A DNA stretch of 64,000 bases, from NCBI RefSeq assembly GCF_900343145.1, contig NZ_LT996886.1, positions 1,612,001 to 1,676,000 on the forward strand. Direction: 5' to 3'. Position 1 is the stretch's first letter, and the number at the start of each line of letters is the position of its first letter. This DNA comes from Tessaracoccus timonensis (GTDB lineage Bacteria; Actinomycetota; Actinomycetes; Propionibacteriales; Propionibacteriaceae). A model generated the notes under the pieces. The model was not told the DNA's origin, did no database searches, and was given only the letters and a program-made list of their open reading frames with translations. A program made the position numbers and the translations under genes. Below, piece after piece: positions 41,396 to 50,315 of this stretch.

Positions 41396-42847
41396 ATGGC
41401 ATTGCGTAGCCGATTGGTCGAGGCGGGATACACGGCGAATGGTGTGTTAGAGCGCATCGGTGAGCTTGGCCAAGCCGGGCTCGGACGCAACATCACGGTG
41501 CCCGCATCCCGCGAATTAGGCCCTGCCAATGATCCGCTCGCCACGCTCATCAAGCTGTTCATCTTGCAGCAGGACGTCCCGAGCCGCGATGTTGTGTTCC
41601 TGGAAGGAGAAGCCGACGAGTATCTCACCGAGCACGACGGGCGCGTGCGGGCCACCGTCGACGTTCGGCCGTACGGTTCTCCCGACGACGGCGCGTCGGG
41701 CTGGGTGGTCTCCGACTTGACACCCGGCCTTGACATGATGACTACGCCCACTCGCCCCGACTATGTGCTGGGTGTCTCCCCGGCGTCCACCACGCTGGCG
41801 CAAATGACGATGCGCACACCGGTCCAGAGTGCGCTCGATCTCGGCACTGGTTGCGGGGTGCAGTCGTTGCACCTCGCCCAGCATGCGAAGAGCGTTGTTG
41901 CCACCGACGTCAATGCCAGAGCGCTCGCCATGGCGCGCGAGAGCGCCGCGCTCACCGGTGTCAGCGCCGACGTTCGGGAAGGGTCGCTGTTCTCGCCGGT
42001 TGCGGGGGAACAATTCGACCTCATCGTCTCCAATCCGCCGTACGTGATGAGCCCACCGGCGAAGGACAGCTCGACGCTGACCTACCGAGAGACGAATTTC
42101 ACCGGCGACGGTCTGCTGCAGGCCATTCTCCGCGACGCTCCGGCGCATCTGACTCCGGGCGGCAGCCTCCAGCTACTCACGAACTGGGCCATTCTGGACG
42201 GCCAGGAGTGGGATGAGCGCATCCGCTCGCAGGTGACACCGCTCAACCTCGATGTGTGGGTGATCGAAAGGGAACGCCTTGACAAGTACAGCTACATCGA
42301 GATGTGGCTCGCCGACGCCGGGCTCGCCGGCACGCGGAAGTGGCGGCCCGCCTATGAGCGGTGGCTCGAATATTTCGCAGAACTGCGCATCGCGGAAGTG
42401 GGGATGGGCTGGATTCTCGTCACCGACGCGGGCAGGGCCACACCGCACATCCGCGTCGAATCGTGGCCCCACGCCGTCCAACAACCGGTGGGCCCAGTCT
42501 TCGCGCGGCACCGCGCCGCCGTCGACGCGGCCACCGCACCCGACGAGCAGCTGCTCGCCTCACGCCCACGACTCGTCGACGTGCGCCAGGAAACCGTGGG
42601 CGCACCAGGCGCGGAAGACCCGGAGCACATCGTGTTTAGGCAGACCACCGGGCTGCTTCGAGGCATGACCACCGACACCGCGTTCGCCGCCGTGCTCGGA
42701 GCACTCGACGGCGACCTCACCGTGCAGCAGGTGCTCGACGCGGTAGCGCAGATCCTGGAGCTGGACCCGTCGCAATTCACGGTGGACATGCTTGCCAAAC
42801 TGCGCAAGGCTCTCGAAGAGCAGTACCTTGTTCCAGAAGGGAGCTGA
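41396..42847 (+). CDS. HemK-like SAM-dependent methyltransferase (DUF7059-type)
   Basis: This 483-residue protein has an N-terminal DUF7059-like domain (1-120), a class I methyltransferase core with motif I DLGTGCGVQSLHLAQ (near 145) and the amino-methyl motif SNPPYVMSP (near 203), and a C-terminal helical domain (about 330-480). NPPY enzymes methylate glutamine, adenine or guanine amino groups; the target is unknown. AAAGGGAA lies upstream. This protein commonly sits upstream of topA in actinobacteria. Confidence 0.85.
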   Translation: MALRSRLVEAGYTANGVLERIGELGQAGLGRNITVPASRELGPANDPLATLIKLFILQQDVPSRDVVFLEGEADEYLTEHDGRVRATVDVRPYGSPDDGASGWVVSDLTPGLDMMTTPTRPDYVLGVSPASTTLAQMTMRTPVQSALDLGTGCGVQSLHLAQHAKSVVATDVNARALAMARESAALTGVSADVREGSLFSPVAGEQFDLIVSNPPYVMSPPAKDSSTLTYRETNFTGDGLLQAILRDAPAHLTPGGSLQLLTNWAILDGQEWDERIRSQVTPLNLDVWVIERERLDKYSYIEMWLADAGLAGTRKWRPAYERWLEYFAELRIAEVGMGWILVTDAGRATPHIRVESWPHAVQQPVGPVFARHRAAVDAATAPDEQLLASRPRLVDVRQETVGAPGAEDPEHIVFRQTTGLLRGMTTDTAFAAVLGALDGDLTVQQVLDAVAQILELDPSQFTVDMLAKLRKALEEQYLVPEGS

Positions 42848-42915
42848 CACGCCACCGGACGTTCACACTTCGTCGGCTATGGTCTAGGAACCCGAACGTT
42901 GAGCAGGAAGAATTC

Positions 42916-45525
42916 ATGACCCCACAGCGCCTCGTGATCGTTGAGTCACCCACCAAGGCCACCAAAATCGCTGGTTTCCTCGGTAAGGAGTACTCGGTCA
43001 CCTCGAGCCGCGGCCACGTCCGCGACCTTCCCACCAGCGCGTCCGACGTGCCCACGAAATACAAGGGCGAGAAGTGGGCGCGCACCGGCGTGAACGTGGA
43101 TGACGACTTCGCGCCCATCTACGTCGTAGGTGCGGATAAGAAAGCCACCATCAGGGAGCTGAAGGCCAAGCTGAAGGACGTCGACGAACTCCTGCTCGCC
43201 ACCGATGGTGACCGCGAAGGCGAAGCGATCGCTTGGCACCTCCTCGAGGAACTGAAACCGAAGATCCCCGTCAAGCGGATGGTGTTCCACGAGATCACCA
43301 AGCAGGCTATCCAAGAGGCGGTGGAGAACCCGCGTGAGCTCGACGTCAGCCTTGTAGATGCGCAGGAGACCCGACGCATCTTGGACCGTCTCTACGGCTA
43401 CGAGGTCTCCCCGGTGCTGTGGAAGAAAGTGATGCCAAAGCTCTCCGCCGGTCGTGTGCAGTCGGTGGCCACCCGACTCATCGTCGATCGGGAGCGCGAG
43501 CGCATCGCGTTCGTGCCTGCCGCGTATTGGGACCTCGACCTCACGCTGGATGCCGGCGAGCACCGCGAACCGCGCACATTCCCCGGGCGGCTCGTGTCTG
43601 TCGATGGGCAGAAGGTGGCCCAAGGTAGAGACTTCGACTCCGAGGGCCAGGCCAAAGACCCCTACGTGATGGTGCTCGACGAGCCCAGCGCCACCAAGCT
43701 CGCCGACGGCCTGCGCGACGCGGACATCGTCGTGACAGCCGTCGAAGCAAAGCCGTACAGCCGTCGTCCGTACGAGCCGTTCCGCACCACGACGCTGCAG
43801 CAGGAGGCGGGCCGTAAGCTGCACTTCACGTCGCAGCGCACGATGTCAGTGGCCCAAGATCTGTATGAGCAGGGCTTCATCACGTACATGCGTACCGATT
43901 CGGTGACGCTCTCCAGCCAGGCCATCAAGGCCGCGCGAGGCGCCGTCGCTGGGCTGTTCGGCGAGAAGTTCCTCTCCCCGAAGCCGCGGGTGTACGCGTC
44001 GAAGGTGAAGAACGCGCAGGAAGCGCACGAGGCCATCCGTCCAGCCGGCGACGAGTTCGTGCACCCCGACAAAGCCGGCCTGAATGGCGACCACTACCGC
44101 CTCTACCAGCTCATTTGGATGCGCACGGTCGCTTCCCAGATGGCCGACGCGGTGGGCGAGCAGATGTCGCTGTCGTTCCAAGCCACCGTCGATGGTCAAG
44201 CACTGGAACTCGCCGCGTCTGGTCGCACCATCACGTTCCCCGGCTTCCTCAAGGCGTACGTCGTGAGCGTCGACGAAGGCGCCGCCGACGATCAGCAGTC
44301 GCGCCTTCCGGAACTAGCCGAGGGCGACCAGCTCGCCGCCTACGCCGTCGCCGCATCGGGGCACCAGACGAAGCCCCCCGCCCGGTACACCGAGCCGTCG
44401 CTCGTCGCGAAGCTCGAAGAGCTCGAGATCGGCCGCCCCTCTACGTATGCGTCGATCATTCGCACCATCACCGCACGCGACTACGTGTTCAAGAAGGGGT
44501 CGGCACTGGTGCCCACGTGGCTCGCGTTCGCGGTGACGAGGCTGCTCGAAGCGCACTTCTCGGAGCTCATCGATTACGACTTCACCGCGCACCTCGAGGA
44601 TCAGCTCGACGAGATCGCGTCGGGCAGGGCGAAGCGCCTCGCTGTACTCAACGACTTCTACTTCGGCCCGGAGGGGAAGACGGCCCAGGGTTTGCAGACA
44701 CTCGTCACGGAGTTGGGCGACATCGACGCGAAGGCGCTGTCCACCTTCCCGCTCGGTGATTCCGGCATCGACGTGCGCGTCGGGCGCTACGGCACCTACG
44801 TCGAAGCGGAGGGCGGCAAGAAGCGAGCCAACGTGCCCGAAGACCTTCCTCCGGATCAGCTCACCGTCGAAGCGGCAGAAGAGTTCCTCAGCCAGCCGCT
44901 CGACGAGCAGCGAGAGCTCGGCATCGACGAAGCGACGGGGCTGACCATCGTCGCGAAGAACGGGCGTTTCGGGCCGTACGTCACCGAGCTGCTGCCCGAG
45001 GATGCGCCGAAGTCGAAGAAGCCGCGCACCGGATCACTGTTTAAGTCGATGTCGCTGGAGACGGTCACTCTCGACAAGGCCCTTCAATTGCTCAGCCTGC
45101 CGCGCGTCGTCGGGACAACCGAGGACGGCACGGAGATCACGGCGCAAAACGGGCGGTACGGACCGTACCTCAAGAAGGGCACGGACTCCCGTTCGCTCAC
45201 GAGTGAGGACGAGATCTTCACCATCACCATGGAGCAGGCTGAGGCCATCTACGCGCAGCCTAAACAGCGTGGTCGGGCCGCCGCGAAGCCGCCGTTGCTT
45301 GAGCTGGGAGAAGACCCGGCCAGCGGCAAACCTGTCGTGGTGAAAGATGGGCGCTATGGTCCGTATATCACCGACGGTGAGACCAACGTGACGGTTCCGC
45401 GCGGGGAAGACCCGGCCACCTTGACCGCATCTCGCGCCTTCGAGCTGCTGGCGGCCAAGCGCGCCAAGGGTCCGGCCCCCAAGCGCAAGACCACCAGACG
45501 TAAGACGACGAAGAAGAAGTCCTGA
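42916..45525 (+). CDS. topA: DNA topoisomerase I (type IA)
   Basis: TopA relaxes negative supercoils. The 869-residue protein has the Toprim domain (VIVESPTKATKIAGFLG and DGDREGEAIAWHL) and the catalytic Tyr in GFITYMRTDSV near residue 322. Four C-terminal topoisomerase repeats lack Cys zinc fingers (FGPYVTE, YGPYLKKG, YGPYITDG), followed by a Lys/Arg-rich tail typical of actinobacterial TopA. AGGAAG precedes the ATG; a TATGGT -10 candidate lies about 32 bases upstream. The stop shares one base with the next start. Confidence 0.96.
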   Translation: MTPQRLVIVESPTKATKIAGFLGKEYSVTSSRGHVRDLPTSASDVPTKYKGEKWARTGVNVDDDFAPIYVVGADKKATIRELKAKLKDVDELLLATDGDREGEAIAWHLLEELKPKIPVKRMVFHEITKQAIQEAVENPRELDVSLVDAQETRRILDRLYGYEVSPVLWKKVMPKLSAGRVQSVATRLIVDRERERIAFVPAAYWDLDLTLDAGEHREPRTFPGRLVSVDGQKVAQGRDFDSEGQAKDPYVMVLDEPSATKLADGLRDADIVVTAVEAKPYSRRPYEPFRTTTLQQEAGRKLHFTSQRTMSVAQDLYEQGFITYMRTDSVTLSSQAIKAARGAVAGLFGEKFLSPKPRVYASKVKNAQEAHEAIRPAGDEFVHPDKAGLNGDHYRLYQLIWMRTVASQMADAVGEQMSLSFQATVDGQALELAASGRTITFPGFLKAYVVSVDEGAADDQQSRLPELAEGDQLAAYAVAASGHQTKPPARYTEPSLVAKLEELEIGRPSTYASIIRTITARDYVFKKGSALVPTWLAFAVTRLLEAHFSELIDYDFTAHLEDQLDEIASGRAKRLAVLNDFYFGPEGKTAQGLQTLVTELGDIDAKALSTFPLGDSGIDVRVGRYGTYVEAEGGKKRANVPEDLPPDQLTVEAAEEFLSQPLDEQRELGIDEATGLTIVAKNGRFGPYVTELLPEDAPKSKKPRTGSLFKSMSLETVTLDKALQLLSLPRVVGTTEDGTEITAQNGRYGPYLKKGTDSRSLTSEDEIFTITMEQAEAIYAQPKQRGRAAAKPPLLELGEDPASGKPVVVKDGRYGPYITDGETNVTVPRGEDPATLTASRAFELLAAKRAKGPAPKRKTTRRKTTKKKS

Positions 45526-46868
45526 TGGCCAAGCAGAAGCCGTTGCGGTTCCGGGTGCCGGTTGAGGCCTCGGCGCCGTCGCTGGTGTCGAACCCAGCCG
45601 GCTTTACGCGCCTGCTTGCGCGCCCTGCGCAGAGCCATCGGATGGACGTCACCGTCCTCGACTCCCACGACGCTCGCCTGCTGCGCGCAGGCATCGTGGT
45701 GGCGCGTCGTCGCCGCAACGAAGAGTCAGGGGAGTGGTACGTGGCCGCTCCCGACTGGCCGGGCCTTCCCGACGAGGCGAGCTACGCGCCAGATGGCTCC
45801 GGAGAGCTACCTCGCGAGCTACGACGCCAGCTCTCGTGGTTCCTACGCCACGAACCGCTCACGGCGTTCGCCACGATGGTCTGCGACCGCAGTGAATACG
45901 TGTTGCGCGGCGGCGAGGACGACCTTGTCGACATCCGCGATGACACCATCCGTATCACCCGCGACAACATCGAGCTCTCCACAACCCGCGAGATCACGAT
46001 GACCCCTCGGGCCAAGCTTGCGGGCCAGCAGCGTGACTTCATCGTCTCCGCGCTCGAAGCGATCGATGCGAGCCCCATGGGTGCTCAGCCGACGCTCCAG
46101 CAGCGCATCGGCCCTCCGGCCACCGGGCTCACGAGCTTCCGGCCACCCGAAGGTATCGACCCGGACATGAACTTGGAGGAGTTCGTCTCCGAGGTGCTAC
46201 AAGCCCACCTCTACGCGCTCGTCATCGCAGAGTTGCAACAGAAGCCGGAGCACGAGCGCGTCGAAACCGATCAGCTCTCGCGCGATCTTCGAGGGCTCGC
46301 CCCGGTGCTCGAACCGGCCTGGCGCGACGAGCTTGAAACTGATCTGCGGACGCTGGCCTCGTCGGACAGTGGTAGCCGTGATGATCTCCTCCTGGGCGTC
46401 ATCGACGCGCTCGTTGGCGCTGTGCGCGCGCCGAAACTTGACAATCTGTCGACGGAGAACGCACGCGTGGCGCTGAGTAGTCGCATGGAGCAGGCGCTCA
46501 TGATCCTCTTCGATCGGTGCCGAGCACTCGAGCACGATGGCCCCGACGAAGCGTGGGACGCTGCCTTGCGGTCGGCGTTGCAGCTGCAAGCGACGAACCG
46601 TCTCCTCGAACCGCTGTTCGGCAAACCCGTGCTGAAGCTCGACCGTGAACTCGACGAAGTGATCGACCTCCTGCGTTCCTCGGTGAGCCCGCCGGACGGT
46701 ATCGAGGTCGCTGGCATGTCCCCGGAGGAAGCCTTCCAGCTAGGACGAGACGTGGAGCACGCGCAATGGAACGTGGCACGGGCTCGTCAAACCTTGATCG
46801 ACACCTGGCCCGAGCACGTCGCGAAGGGGAGAAAGGCGCTGAAAAAGATGCGAAAGAAGTTGCGGTGA
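45525..46868 (+). CDS. Uncharacterised protein with a CYTH-like domain, between topA and tmk
   Basis: This 447-residue cytosolic protein has residues about 40-175 laid out like a CYTH triphosphate tunnel: DSHDARLLRAGIVVARRR, EWYVAAPDWPG, FATMVCDRSEYVL, VDIRDDTIRI, and a Glu-ending strand. The family-defining N-terminal ExExK is not present. Residues about 215-440 are helical and end in a Lys/Arg-rich stretch, recalling CHAD domains. A polyphosphate- or nucleic-acid-binding role is a guess. It is coupled to topA (TGATG) and tmk (GTGA). Confidence 0.6.
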   Translation: MAKQKPLRFRVPVEASAPSLVSNPAGFTRLLARPAQSHRMDVTVLDSHDARLLRAGIVVARRRRNEESGEWYVAAPDWPGLPDEASYAPDGSGELPRELRRQLSWFLRHEPLTAFATMVCDRSEYVLRGGEDDLVDIRDDTIRITRDNIELSTTREITMTPRAKLAGQQRDFIVSALEAIDASPMGAQPTLQQRIGPPATGLTSFRPPEGIDPDMNLEEFVSEVLQAHLYALVIAELQQKPEHERVETDQLSRDLRGLAPVLEPAWRDELETDLRTLASSDSGSRDDLLLGVIDALVGAVRAPKLDNLSTENARVALSSRMEQALMILFDRCRALEHDGPDEAWDAALRSALQLQATNRLLEPLFGKPVLKLDRELDEVIDLLRSSVSPPDGIEVAGMSPEEAFQLGRDVEHAQWNVARARQTLIDTWPEHVAKGRKALKKMRKKLR

Positions 46869-47485
46869 CAGGGCTCTTCATTGCATTCGAAGGCGGCGAC
46901 AGCGTCGGCAAATCCACCCAAGTGGAATACCTTGCAGCCCACCTGGCGGGGCTCGACGTAGACCGGGTGGTGACGCGCCAACCCGGCGGTACGCAACTGG
47001 GCGCTACGCTCCGACGCCTGCTGCTCGACCCGGCGACAGGCGACGTCGACGCCAGGGCGGAAGCGCTCACCTACGCCGCCGACAAGGCACAGCACGTACA
47101 CGAACTTATCGCCCCCGCACTGGCGAGCGGGAAGGTAGTCATCACCGACCGCTACGTCGATTCGATGATCGCCTACCAGGGGGCGGGCAGGGCGCTGAAC
47201 CTCGACGAGGTGTCCCGCATTGCCTGGTGGGCGGTCGGTGGGCTCCGTCCGCACTTGACGATCCTCCTCGACGCCGACCCCGCCGACGCCGTGCACCGCA
47301 TCGCGACGAAGGATCGGCTCGAAGATGCCGGCATGGAATTCCATCATCGGGCACGACAGCACTTCCTCGACCTCGCCGCGCAGCGCCCCGACGAGTACCT
47401 CGTCTTGCACGCGCGAGCTCCCCGCGATGAGATTGCAGGACGCGTGGCCGACGCCGTCGACGCGTTGCTCGCTCGACGCAACTGA
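46865..47485 (+). CDS. tmk: Thymidylate kinase
   Basis: Tmk phosphorylates dTMP to dTDP. The 206-residue protein has the P-loop FEGGDSVGKST, TRQPGGT where TREPGG is usual, and VITDRYVDSMIAYQGAGR with the DR motif. The lid region carries Arg in KDRLEDAG. The start is GTG overlapping the upstream stop (GTGA). holB follows after 31 bases from its own promoter. The deviations from consensus are conservative. Confidence 0.93.
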   Translation: MTGLFIAFEGGDSVGKSTQVEYLAAHLAGLDVDRVVTRQPGGTQLGATLRRLLLDPATGDVDARAEALTYAADKAQHVHELIAPALASGKVVITDRYVDSMIAYQGAGRALNLDEVSRIAWWAVGGLRPHLTILLDADPADAVHRIATKDRLEDAGMEFHHRARQHFLDLAAQRPDEYLVLHARAPRDEIAGRVADAVDALLARRN

Positions 47486-47486
47486 A

Positions 47487-47509
47487 TTGTCAGTGCAGCG
47501 TGGCAGGAT
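47487..47509 (+). promoter_or_regulatory. PafBC (RecA-NDp)-type promoter of holB
   Basis: TTGTCAGTG, eight bases, then CAGGAT matches TTGTCRGTG-N8-TAnnnT except C for the first T of the hexamer. It starts two bases after the tmk stop, and the hexamer ends seven bases before the holB ATG, giving a leaderless mRNA. Confidence 0.68.
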
Positions 47510-47516
47510 GTGAGGC

Positions 47517-48659
47517 ATGGCGGACGTATACGGCGAACTGATCGGGCAGGAGCGCGTGGTCGAGACGTTGCGCCGCGCCGCCTCCGGTGCTCGGCACGCC
47601 ATGACGCACGCCTGGCTGTTCGTCGGCCCTCCAGGTAGTGGCAGGTCGAACGCGGCCAAAGCCTTCGCCGCGGCATTGCAGTGCCCGCGAGGGGGCTGCG
47701 GGGCGTGTGAGGAGTGCCGCACGGCACTCAGCGGTGCCCACCCCGACGTCACGCTGGTGCGCACCGAACAGCTCTCCATCGGCGTGAAAGAGACACGCGA
47801 GATGGTGTTCCGCGCGAACGTGGCACCAGTGAAGGGGCGCTACCAAGTCGTCGTCGTGGAAGACGCCGATCGCGTCACCGAACGCGCCGCCGATGCCCTA
47901 CTCAAGGGGCTCGAAGAGCCCGCGCCGCGCACGGTGTGGCTGCTGTGCGCACCCAGCCCCGACGACGTCATCATCACCATCCGCTCGCGGTGCCGCACGG
48001 TGAAGCTCGCCACGCCTTCCGACGATGCCGTCGCGCAGCTGCTTGTGGAGCGCGACGGCATCGACCCAGCGCTGGCTGCCCATGCTGCGCGTGCGGCGCA
48101 GGGGCACGTCGGGAGGGCTCGTGGGCTCGCCCGATCTGAAGACGCCCGCATTCGTCGGCACGAGGTGCTCACCATCCCAGCCAAGCTGGGTTCCGTTACC
48201 GACTGCCTGGTGGCCGCGGAGAATCTCGTGGCGAATGCCACTGCGGATGCCGAAGAAATCTGCGCGCCACTCGACGAGAACGAGATGGCCTCGCTGAAGG
48301 AGTCGCTGGGCGTGGGCGGCAAGGGCACGCGCAAACCGCGGAACGCGCAGGCTGCTCTTCGAGAGCTGGAAGATGAGCACAAGACTCGCCGCAAGCGCAT
48401 TGTCCGAGATTCCCTGGACCGCGTGCTCACTGAGTTCACCGCGCTGTATCGCGACGTGCTCGCGGTGCAAACCAGCGCCGGGGCGCCGCTGATTAACGCT
48501 GACATCGCCGACATAGTCGAGCAGCTCGCACGGCGCTCGTCCGCAGAACGCACCGTGCGCGTACTCGACCACATTCTCGCCACGCGCACCCGACTGGAGG
48601 GCAACGTTGCACCCCAACTCGCATTCGAAGCCCTGTTGGTGGGCATCCTTCGAAGCTAG
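47517..48659 (+). CDS. holB: DNA polymerase III subunit delta'
   Basis: This 380-residue clamp-loader subunit has GPPGSGRSN at the Walker A position (Arg in place of Lys, as expected for non-hydrolysing delta'), a zinc module (CPRGGCGACEEC), VVVEDADRVTERAADALLKGLEEP, and the SRC finger in IRSRCRTVKL that serves the neighbouring ATPase. The C-terminal collar domain is helical. It works with DnaX, whose gene carries the same promoter type. The ATG lies seven bases after the promoter hexamer. Confidence 0.93.
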   Translation: MADVYGELIGQERVVETLRRAASGARHAMTHAWLFVGPPGSGRSNAAKAFAAALQCPRGGCGACEECRTALSGAHPDVTLVRTEQLSIGVKETREMVFRANVAPVKGRYQVVVVEDADRVTERAADALLKGLEEPAPRTVWLLCAPSPDDVIITIRSRCRTVKLATPSDDAVAQLLVERDGIDPALAAHAARAAQGHVGRARGLARSEDARIRRHEVLTIPAKLGSVTDCLVAAENLVANATADAEEICAPLDENEMASLKESLGVGGKGTRKPRNAQAALRELEDEHKTRRKRIVRDSLDRVLTEFTALYRDVLAVQTSAGAPLINADIADIVEQLARRSSAERTVRVLDHILATRTRLEGNVAPQLAFEALLVGILRS

Positions 48660-48747
48660 GTTATGGGGCGCGTGTCAGGCTCCGTAACTCGCGGTTTGGC
48701 TGAAACAATGGGCGGGAAGAACATCTAGGCAACGAGCGAGGTCAGCA

Positions 48748-50289
48748 ATGTCGACCAACAACTCCAACGACTGGGTTCGGGAAGGCACCCCCCGTGAAGA
48801 CTGGGATGCCGATACCGACTACGGTGTCGAAGTCGACCCTGCAGAATGGGACGACTACGCACAGGAGCAGGCTGTGCCCGTGCGCACACCGGAGGCCGCA
48901 CGCGACTACGTGCCGCCGACGCAGCAGGAACAGCAGTCCGAGCCGCAGGAGCCCGTCGAGCAGGCGCAGGTAGCAGACGAGGAATCATCCGACGCCCCGC
49001 AACCTGATGCCGCGACGCCTACCGTCGACGAGGCTCCCGCCACGGATTCAGCACCTGCGACGGTCGTGCATGAGGACGATGCGCGCGACACTGAGGCCAG
49101 CGAGAGGCAGGCAGCTGCCGCAGACGTTCGCGACGAACAGCGCCCGGTCGAGGAGCAGCCGGCTGAGGAACACTCAGTCGAGGAAAGCCCCGTTGATGAG
49201 GCGCCAGAGAGCGGTTCCCCCGTCGATGAGTTCCAAAGCAGCTACGAGACTGCCGACGACGAGCACACGGCGGTGCGTCCGCGCCCGATTGTGCCGGAAG
49301 TTGCTGCCGAGCAGCCTGAGAGCATCACGGATACTGCTGAGCATCGTCCCGACAGTGGCGATTCCGAAGCTACGGGTGTGTACGACGTCGTTGATCGCGA
49401 CGATGCCCAGCCCGAGGACGCATCGCAGCTCGAAAGCGAGACAAAGCCTGACTCTGAACCGGAACCCCGCGACGATCACGCTGAGGGCGAGACCGCCGCT
49501 GCGGCTGCGCCGCTGGCGGCAGGTGCCGTAGCGGCTGATGCTACCGATGACGCCCAGCACGACGAAGGCGAGTACGCCTCGCTCTACCGCGAGGAAGACC
49601 AGAAACTCGAGCCCGAATCGGCCGTCGAGCCCGAACCAGAGGCTGAAACCACGCAGGCCGTCACTCCTCCGGTGGATGACAACACGCAGGTGCTTGATAA
49701 CGAGCGTTTGGCCGCTGAGGAAGCCGAGGAGCGCGAGCGTCAGGCCCGACTCCAGGAACAGCGGGATGCCCGCGACGCCCGGCTCGGCGTCGTGGCAAGC
49801 TCGCAGGATGCCGGTGTGCGCGTGGTCACCAAGCCCGTGAAGCGTCAGGCAGACAAGTTCTTTGGTGCGTTCTCGCTGTTCGTGCTGCGCGGTGTGCTCG
49901 CAGCCATTCTCGGCGTGCTGGCCTACCAGGTGCTCCAGGACGTCACCCGCACCGAAGAGTTCATCGCAAACACCGTCGTGCCTGAGCCGCGACTCGTCGC
50001 TTGGATCCTGGGCTACGGGCTGGCCGTACTGGCTGCGCTCTTGCTTATCGGTTTGGGCGCGCGGTTCTTCAGCGTGCTGCTTGTGCTCATCTCCGGAGCC
50101 TCGCTGGCGCTGTTCCGCTGGGGTGCGTTCAGCATCTTCATGGATGGCCGCGAAGGTTTCCTCGGCGATCGCACGCTGCTCACACTGGCCGCAGCGCTCG
50201 TCATCGTTGCGTTCGGTGCCGGACGCTGGTCGATCGACGGTGCCATCTACTCCGCGAGGCAGAAATCGAAGGACACGATCGACGAATAA
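48748..50289 (+). CDS. Membrane protein with a long acidic disordered N-terminus
   Basis: In this 513-residue protein, residues 1-370 are low-complexity, rich in Glu, Asp, Ala, Pro and Gln, ending in a charged helix (ERLAAEEAEERERQARLQEQ). Residues about 375-500 contain four predicted membrane helices (FVLRGVLAAILGVLAYQVL, WILGYGLAVLAALLLIGLG, VLLVLISGASLALFRWG, LLTLAAALVIVAFGAG) with a GFLGDRTLL loop reminiscent of DoxX. The family is not recognised. AACGAGCGAGG precedes the ATG. It follows holB by 88 bases. Confidence 0.75.
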   Translation: MSTNNSNDWVREGTPREDWDADTDYGVEVDPAEWDDYAQEQAVPVRTPEAARDYVPPTQQEQQSEPQEPVEQAQVADEESSDAPQPDAATPTVDEAPATDSAPATVVHEDDARDTEASERQAAAADVRDEQRPVEEQPAEEHSVEESPVDEAPESGSPVDEFQSSYETADDEHTAVRPRPIVPEVAAEQPESITDTAEHRPDSGDSEATGVYDVVDRDDAQPEDASQLESETKPDSEPEPRDDHAEGETAAAAAPLAAGAVAADATDDAQHDEGEYASLYREEDQKLEPESAVEPEPEAETTQAVTPPVDDNTQVLDNERLAAEEAEERERQARLQEQRDARDARLGVVASSQDAGVRVVTKPVKRQADKFFGAFSLFVLRGVLAAILGVLAYQVLQDVTRTEEFIANTVVPEPRLVAWILGYGLAVLAALLLIGLGARFFSVLLVLISGASLALFRWGAFSIFMDGREGFLGDRTLLTLAAALVIVAFGAGRWSIDGAIYSARQKSKDTIDE

Positions 50290-50315
50290 TTGCACCAGCC
50301 CTATAGGCTGACCGC

